Shown piece after piece: positions 60,376 to 64,000 of a stretch of 64,000 nucleotides of DNA. Every line of letters starts with the position of its first letter. The first letter of the stretch is position 1. The translations under genes and the position numbers were made by a program. The DNA is from Adlercreutzia rubneri. GTDB lineage: Bacteria; Actinomycetota; Coriobacteriia; Coriobacteriales; Eggerthellaceae. The notes under the pieces were generated by a model. It was not told where the DNA came from and did not search any database. It saw only the letters and a list, made by a program, of their open reading frames with translations. The stretch is from contig NZ_WPOO01000009.1 in assembly GCF_009755265.1 (NCBI RefSeq), positions 36,076 through 100,075 of the forward strand, given 5' to 3'.

Positions 60376-63300
60376 TTATCTGCGACTATTGAATCTTCTG
60401 CGACCGACATAGAGCAGCAAAGAAGCCAGTCCTATAGCAGAAGCGCAAAAGAGAATCAGAGCAATACGCACAGGCAAGCCTAAGCTGTCACTTGTTTCTG
60501 CCAAAAAGCCTAAAGAGCTAGCAGGCTTATCAGTATCAGTGACGGAGTTCGCGTTATCTGTCTGACCCGAATTGATTTCCTGGTTACCTCCTGATGCCTC
60601 AGGTGCATCCGAACCACCGTTATTCCCTTGGCCACCGTTCATGCTTCCGCTATTGCCCTGATTGGTTCCACCGTTGTCTCCGCCTCCCTGCTCGCCACCA
60701 CCTGACGGATCGCGTCCGTCATCGGTTACGCTCACGGCAAGATTCAATCTCTCGCTGTATTCATCAAAAGGCATCCCCTCTTTATATGCGGCGATTCGAT
60801 ACTTCGTATCTCCCGTAACACTGATAGGTCCGGTGTAAACGCGTCGCGTCCCGTTTGCATCGCAGGGGCAGGTGTCGTCGGTGGTGTAGTAGATGGTCGC
60901 TCCTTCGGTGGTGGTTGTCAGGGTTAGCTTCGAACCTTTCGGTACCGTCACGCTGTTCTCTTTTGGAGCCAACGCATCGAACGTGTTCGTTCCGATGGTT
61001 GCGGTGGGCCGCACGGGTTGCGCTGCATCAGAAGTGGTGCGAATCGCCAGCTCCTTGGAAAGCGACGTGCCAGTTGCCGCAAGGGTGAGCGCCGTCATTC
61101 CGGGAAGGTCACCATAGAGCGAGAACGATGTCTTGCCCTCGGAATCCGTCATGCCAGTTGCGATGCCCTCGCCAGAAGCGTCCAAGGCGCTGATACCGTC
61201 GAGCGCCGCGATGCTGGGCGCATCCACCTGTGCCGTCACCGGCTGGTTCGCCACAGGGGTGCCGTCCGAATAGCGCACGTAGGCCACAACTTGGACAGGT
61301 TCAGGAGCATCGCTTTGCAAGACGACGGCATTCTCATAGTTCGCAACGAGCTGCGCCGGACGTTTCTCGACGGTGAGCGTCTTCGACCATGACCCGAACA
61401 GATCGCCCAACGAACACTCCGTATAGCTCTTCGCACCGTTCAGCTTCACCGAAACACTTGCTCCTTCGGACAAGGGTTCTTGCGGGTAGATGCGCAGGAC
61501 CTTGGCAAGCGCTCCTCCTCCGTCGGCCTCGCTGGCGTCTTTCGAGTCGACCCATTCAAGACGGGCGCTCTCGCCATCCACGAGGGCGCTCGTTCCTGCT
61601 CCCTCATCGGCTTTCATGTATTGGCTGAATTCCAGCTCTATATATTCGGGGCAGGCATTCGCAGCTACAACGCTTGGCGCCTGCGTTGACTTCAAACCTA
61701 CCTTCAGCCCGGTTCGGATGGGGAGCACCGAAAGCCAGTCCGTCCTTGCTACGTCATACCCTTCTTTGGCGACCCTCACCTGATAGAAGCCGGTTGGCGT
61801 ATCCCATTGGAAGGCTCCGTCTGCGCCCGTGGTCAGCGTGCCCTCCTGCTCGTAGTCTTCGGCATTCCATTTCCGTGCATTGCGGCCGTTTGCATCGTCT
61901 GCAACATAGATGGTCGCCTTGGCACCTTCTACGGGATTACTATCCAGCGCCTCATATACGATGCCCGACGGGTCGATGATCACATTTGACCCGATGCCGT
62001 AGAACTTGTCCCAGTCGATGATGTTCCTGACATCGTCGCTGCCATTGTTCTTCTTAGGAACTTCCTTGCAAACGCTCTTCCTGTAAGCGGTTGCCTGCTC
62101 ATAGGCGTTCTTTGCCTTGTCGAGGTAGTGCGCGCGCAGCAGGTGAATCGAGGTGGATCCTGCATCGATCGCCAACGAGGCCTTGCTCACCACGCCGCCA
62201 GCAGTGCTAGCCCCCTCCGTCACTACAGAGCTGCTCCCCATGGTTGCGACAAGGATGATCGTCGATCCCACCGTGTTCCAATAACCGGTCATTACATCGG
62301 TGTAGTTATGGTCGTCCTCGTTCTCCATGAGCTCTCGGTACTTCTCGGCCGCATCGCGTTCGGCGTAGAGCGCCTTGAGGCAGTTCTGGCATGCTCCATC
62401 GCAAGGGTTGCGCTTCTTGTAATAGAGAATCCATTGGTTTATGGATTCGATGTCGGCTTCAAGGACGCCTAAGGCATCCATGTTGTCTAACCATGAGTCC
62501 ATGGCGAATCTCAACCCCACACCACTTCCGATGACGCCGACGCCGCCCAGAACCTGATTGACATTCGTGCACTTTGAGATTTCATTGGCCACCTCTTCTG
62601 TCTCCTTAGCCCACATCTGGCTCTTCGCCCAGGCTTTCACCATGGGCGTGATCCTCTCAGGCGGAACGTCCTTGAGGATGCGGCGCGCAAGCACGTTGTC
62701 GAGCACACTCTTTGCGCCCTCGTCGATCACGCCGCTCACCATGTCAATCCCCATACCAAAACCATCCAACCCGGCGGCTTTGAGTGCATCCACCTTGGCG
62801 GAGCGCATATGGTCATCTTTCTCCTTATGTTCTGAGAAATCGACCTTGTAGGTGTTCTGCTTCTTTGCGTTCGGATCCGTAGCTCCTTGGGGTGCGCTTT
62901 CCGTCACCAAGCACGAATAGCCCGTGTAGACGCCTTCCGTCTTGCCGTCAGCACTGTTCTTCTGCGAGTCGGTGACGTAGAGCTCGGCTTCGAGGTGGCC
63001 GTCTTCCAAGGTCTGGACTTGGACGCCCTTTGCGCTGTCGCCTTCGGAAACCTTGACGACGCCGCCTAGCTTGTCCTGAAGGCAGTTGTCCATCAGGGCC
63101 GACGGTGAGCCCGATGCGCTCACCTTGCCGATGCCCGCGCTCGTTCCCATGGCATCCAGGCTGTTTCGTATGGAGCGGTTCGTCAGCTTTCCGCACGCAT
63201 AGTTGTTGTCTATGGACTCCTTCATCCTGTGGAAGAAATCCTTCACTTCCTTGATCGTTGCGGCATCCTGACCCGCATACCACCCATCTATCTCCGCATC

Positions 63301-63807
63301 AGTCGGAATCGAGTACTCGCCGATATCCGGGTCTTCTCCCGTGAAGTAGGGGTCGTCGATCGCAGCAATCCAGGTGTCGTCCGCATCTATGGGTGCACGG
63401 AGGCTGTCTAGGCTGATATCCGCGCGCTGCGCCTCAATCTCAGCCAGTGAAGCCTGCGCCTCCGCTTCGGTGAGCGTGCCTTCTTTGACACGCTGCTTTA
63501 TCTCATTTTCGAACGCCTGTAAGGACGCATCTATTCCTTCGCAGGTTTTGCTCAGCTCGCTGCCGCTGGACGACGTGTCTCCGAACAGATTCTCCAAGTA
63601 GAGGTATCTGTCCTTGGCTTCCTGTTCGGCGCGCTTCTTGATGCGCTCCTTGAAGTCCTCGTCGTCCACGTTCGACGCATAGGCCAAGGCGAAGTTGTTG
63701 AACGTATAGGTCTGCGGGATGAAGAGCTCCTCGGCATCCAATTCGGAGATACTGAAAGACCCCGAGTCGGGATTGTCTGCCAGCAGCTGCAGATAAGTTT
63801 CGTCCAC
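60376..63807 (-). CDS. Large cell-surface protein with C-terminal anchor, N-terminus probably broken
   Basis: About 1140 residues. The first 600 are helical and unrecognised, with a CxxxCxxC at about residue 467 (NPCDGACQNCLKA). A carboxypeptidase-regulatory-like beta domain follows at about 616-690 (GIVYEALDSNPVEGAKATIY), then an Ig-like region at about 820-920 (VRYSDGTPVANQPVTAQVD), a chitobiase C-terminal-like domain at about 930-1030 (EGATIYYTTDDTCPCDANG), a Gly/Asn linker, an LAETS-type motif (SLGFLAETSDSLG), a membrane helix and RRRFNSRR. This is a wall- or membrane-anchored layout, yet no signal peptide exists: the frame begins at GTG 63807 and stays open to a stop near 63926 without another start. 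Confidence 0.75.
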   Translation of the reverse strand: MDETYLQLLADNPDSGSFSISELDAEELFIPQTYTFNNFALAYASNVDDEDFKERIKKRAEQEAKDRYLYLENLFGDTSSSGSELSKTCEGIDASLQAFENEIKQRVKEGTLTEAEAQASLAEIEAQRADISLDSLRAPIDADDTWIAAIDDPYFTGEDPDIGEYSIPTDAEIDGWYAGQDAATIKEVKDFFHRMKESIDNNYACGKLTNRSIRNSLDAMGTSAGIGKVSASGSPSALMDNCLQDKLGGVVKVSEGDSAKGVQVQTLEDGHLEAELYVTDSQKNSADGKTEGVYTGYSCLVTESAPQGATDPNAKKQNTYKVDFSEHKEKDDHMRSAKVDALKAAGLDGFGMGIDMVSGVIDEGAKSVLDNVLARRILKDVPPERITPMVKAWAKSQMWAKETEEVANEISKCTNVNQVLGGVGVIGSGVGLRFAMDSWLDNMDALGVLEADIESINQWILYYKKRNPCDGACQNCLKALYAERDAAEKYRELMENEDDHNYTDVMTGYWNTVGSTIILVATMGSSSVVTEGASTAGGVVSKASLAIDAGSTSIHLLRAHYLDKAKNAYEQATAYRKSVCKEVPKKNNGSDDVRNIIDWDKFYGIGSNVIIDPSGIVYEALDSNPVEGAKATIYVADDANGRNARKWNAEDYEQEGTLTTGADGAFQWDTPTGFYQVRVAKEGYDVARTDWLSVLPIRTGLKVGLKSTQAPSVVAANACPEYIELEFSQYMKADEGAGTSALVDGESARLEWVDSKDASEADGGGALAKVLRIYPQEPLSEGASVSVKLNGAKSYTECSLGDLFGSWSKTLTVEKRPAQLVANYENAVVLQSDAPEPVQVVAYVRYSDGTPVANQPVTAQVDAPSIAALDGISALDASGEGIATGMTDSEGKTSFSLYGDLPGMTALTLAATGTSLSKELAIRTTSDAAQPVRPTATIGTNTFDALAPKENSVTVPKGSKLTLTTTTEGATIYYTTDDTCPCDANGTRRVYTGPISVTGDTKYRIAAYKEGMPFDEYSERLNLAVSVTDDGRDPSGGGEQGGGDNGGTNQGNSGSMNGGQGNNGGSDAPEASGGNQEINSGQTDNANSVTDTDKPASSLGFLAETSDSLGLPVRIALILFCASAIGLASLLLYVGRRRFNSRR

Positions 63808-64000
63808 GTACTCGCCGACAAAGCGCGTATATTGCTCGTCGCTTGATTTCTTTGTAAGCGGGATGGCGACCGTCCTCGTATATTGTTTTCGCCACTTCTC
63901 GCGCAGTGGCCGCGCTCTTTACCTTCCTTTTCAAATATGGGATAAAGGGCGAGTAGAGGGCGGAGGGCGCAGAACGACCTCCTGGGATTTGGCCTTGGAC
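63808..64000 (-). other. Region of the broken N-terminus of the surface protein
   Basis: The frame of the large protein continues upstream as protein-like sequence (REKWRKQYTRTVAIPLTKKS) but meets a TAA near 63926. A second frame (LKRKVKSAATAREVAKTIYE) is open from the window edge to about 63820 and beyond. This suggests a frameshift or a lost 5' part. The window ends before it can be resolved. Confidence 0.5.

Overview
The window is GC-rich, densely coded DNA of an actinobacterial type. The best match is a gut Eggerthellaceae/Coriobacteriia member. Three features point that way: a LuxR-type regulator with a polytopic membrane half beside a Tat-exported lipoprotein fumarate-reductase-like flavoprotein, a formate-dehydrogenase-like molybdopterin pair, and FabK as the enoyl reductase. 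The genus is not settled. No rRNA, tRNA, CRISPR array or intact transposon was seen.

Layout. 1-4 kb: end of a two-component system, then meso-diaminopimelate dehydrogenase (ddh). 4.2-12.8 kb: fatty-acid cluster fabK-fabD-fabG-fabF-fabZ-accDA on the minus strand, with fabH divergent; AccDA carries an unusual N-terminal domain. 13-18 kb: CapA-like protein, tail-anchored protein, sortase-like protein, Ppx/GppA phosphatase, TIM-barrel-like protein. 18.4-22.4 kb: ThrH, then Elp3 overlapping a Trm9-like methyltransferase, then a YgbA-family protein. 22.4-29.4 kb: a minus-strand signalling block with a LytTR regulator, two pairs of split membrane histidine kinases (phospho-acceptor module and ATPase module on separate, overlapping or nearly adjoining genes), a remnant of a third sensor, an amidase lipoprotein and a frameshifted low-molecular-weight tyrosine phosphatase. 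29.7-33.2 kb: EttA, a zeta/PezT-type toxin-antitoxin pair and a possible small membrane peptide. 33.2-38 kb: molybdopterin oxidoreductase and its iron-sulfur partner. 38.3-48.7 kb: dapL, a membrane protein, a CDF metal transporter, a WYL regulator, a hybrid kinase, cysK with a divergent LysR gene, and the LuxR regulator. 49-59.8 kb: exported flavoprotein, mnmA, TPP riboswitch-thiM, thiamine-binding protein, ferredoxin-like protein, pdxR divergent from pdxST, and an AlbA/schlafen-like protein. 60-64 kb: a degraded surface-protein region.

Three functional groupings stand out. Wobble-uridine modification is represented by Elp3, the Trm9-like enzyme and MnmA. Two alternative DAP-pathway enzymes, ddh and dapL, occur together. 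The split-kinase block carries a shared bipartite DNA motif upstream of both its regulator and its first kinase pair. A family of palindromic intergenic repeats recurs at 7.3, 15.2, 17.4 and 43.1 kb, and two other long hairpin elements lie at 12.8 and 45.9 kb.
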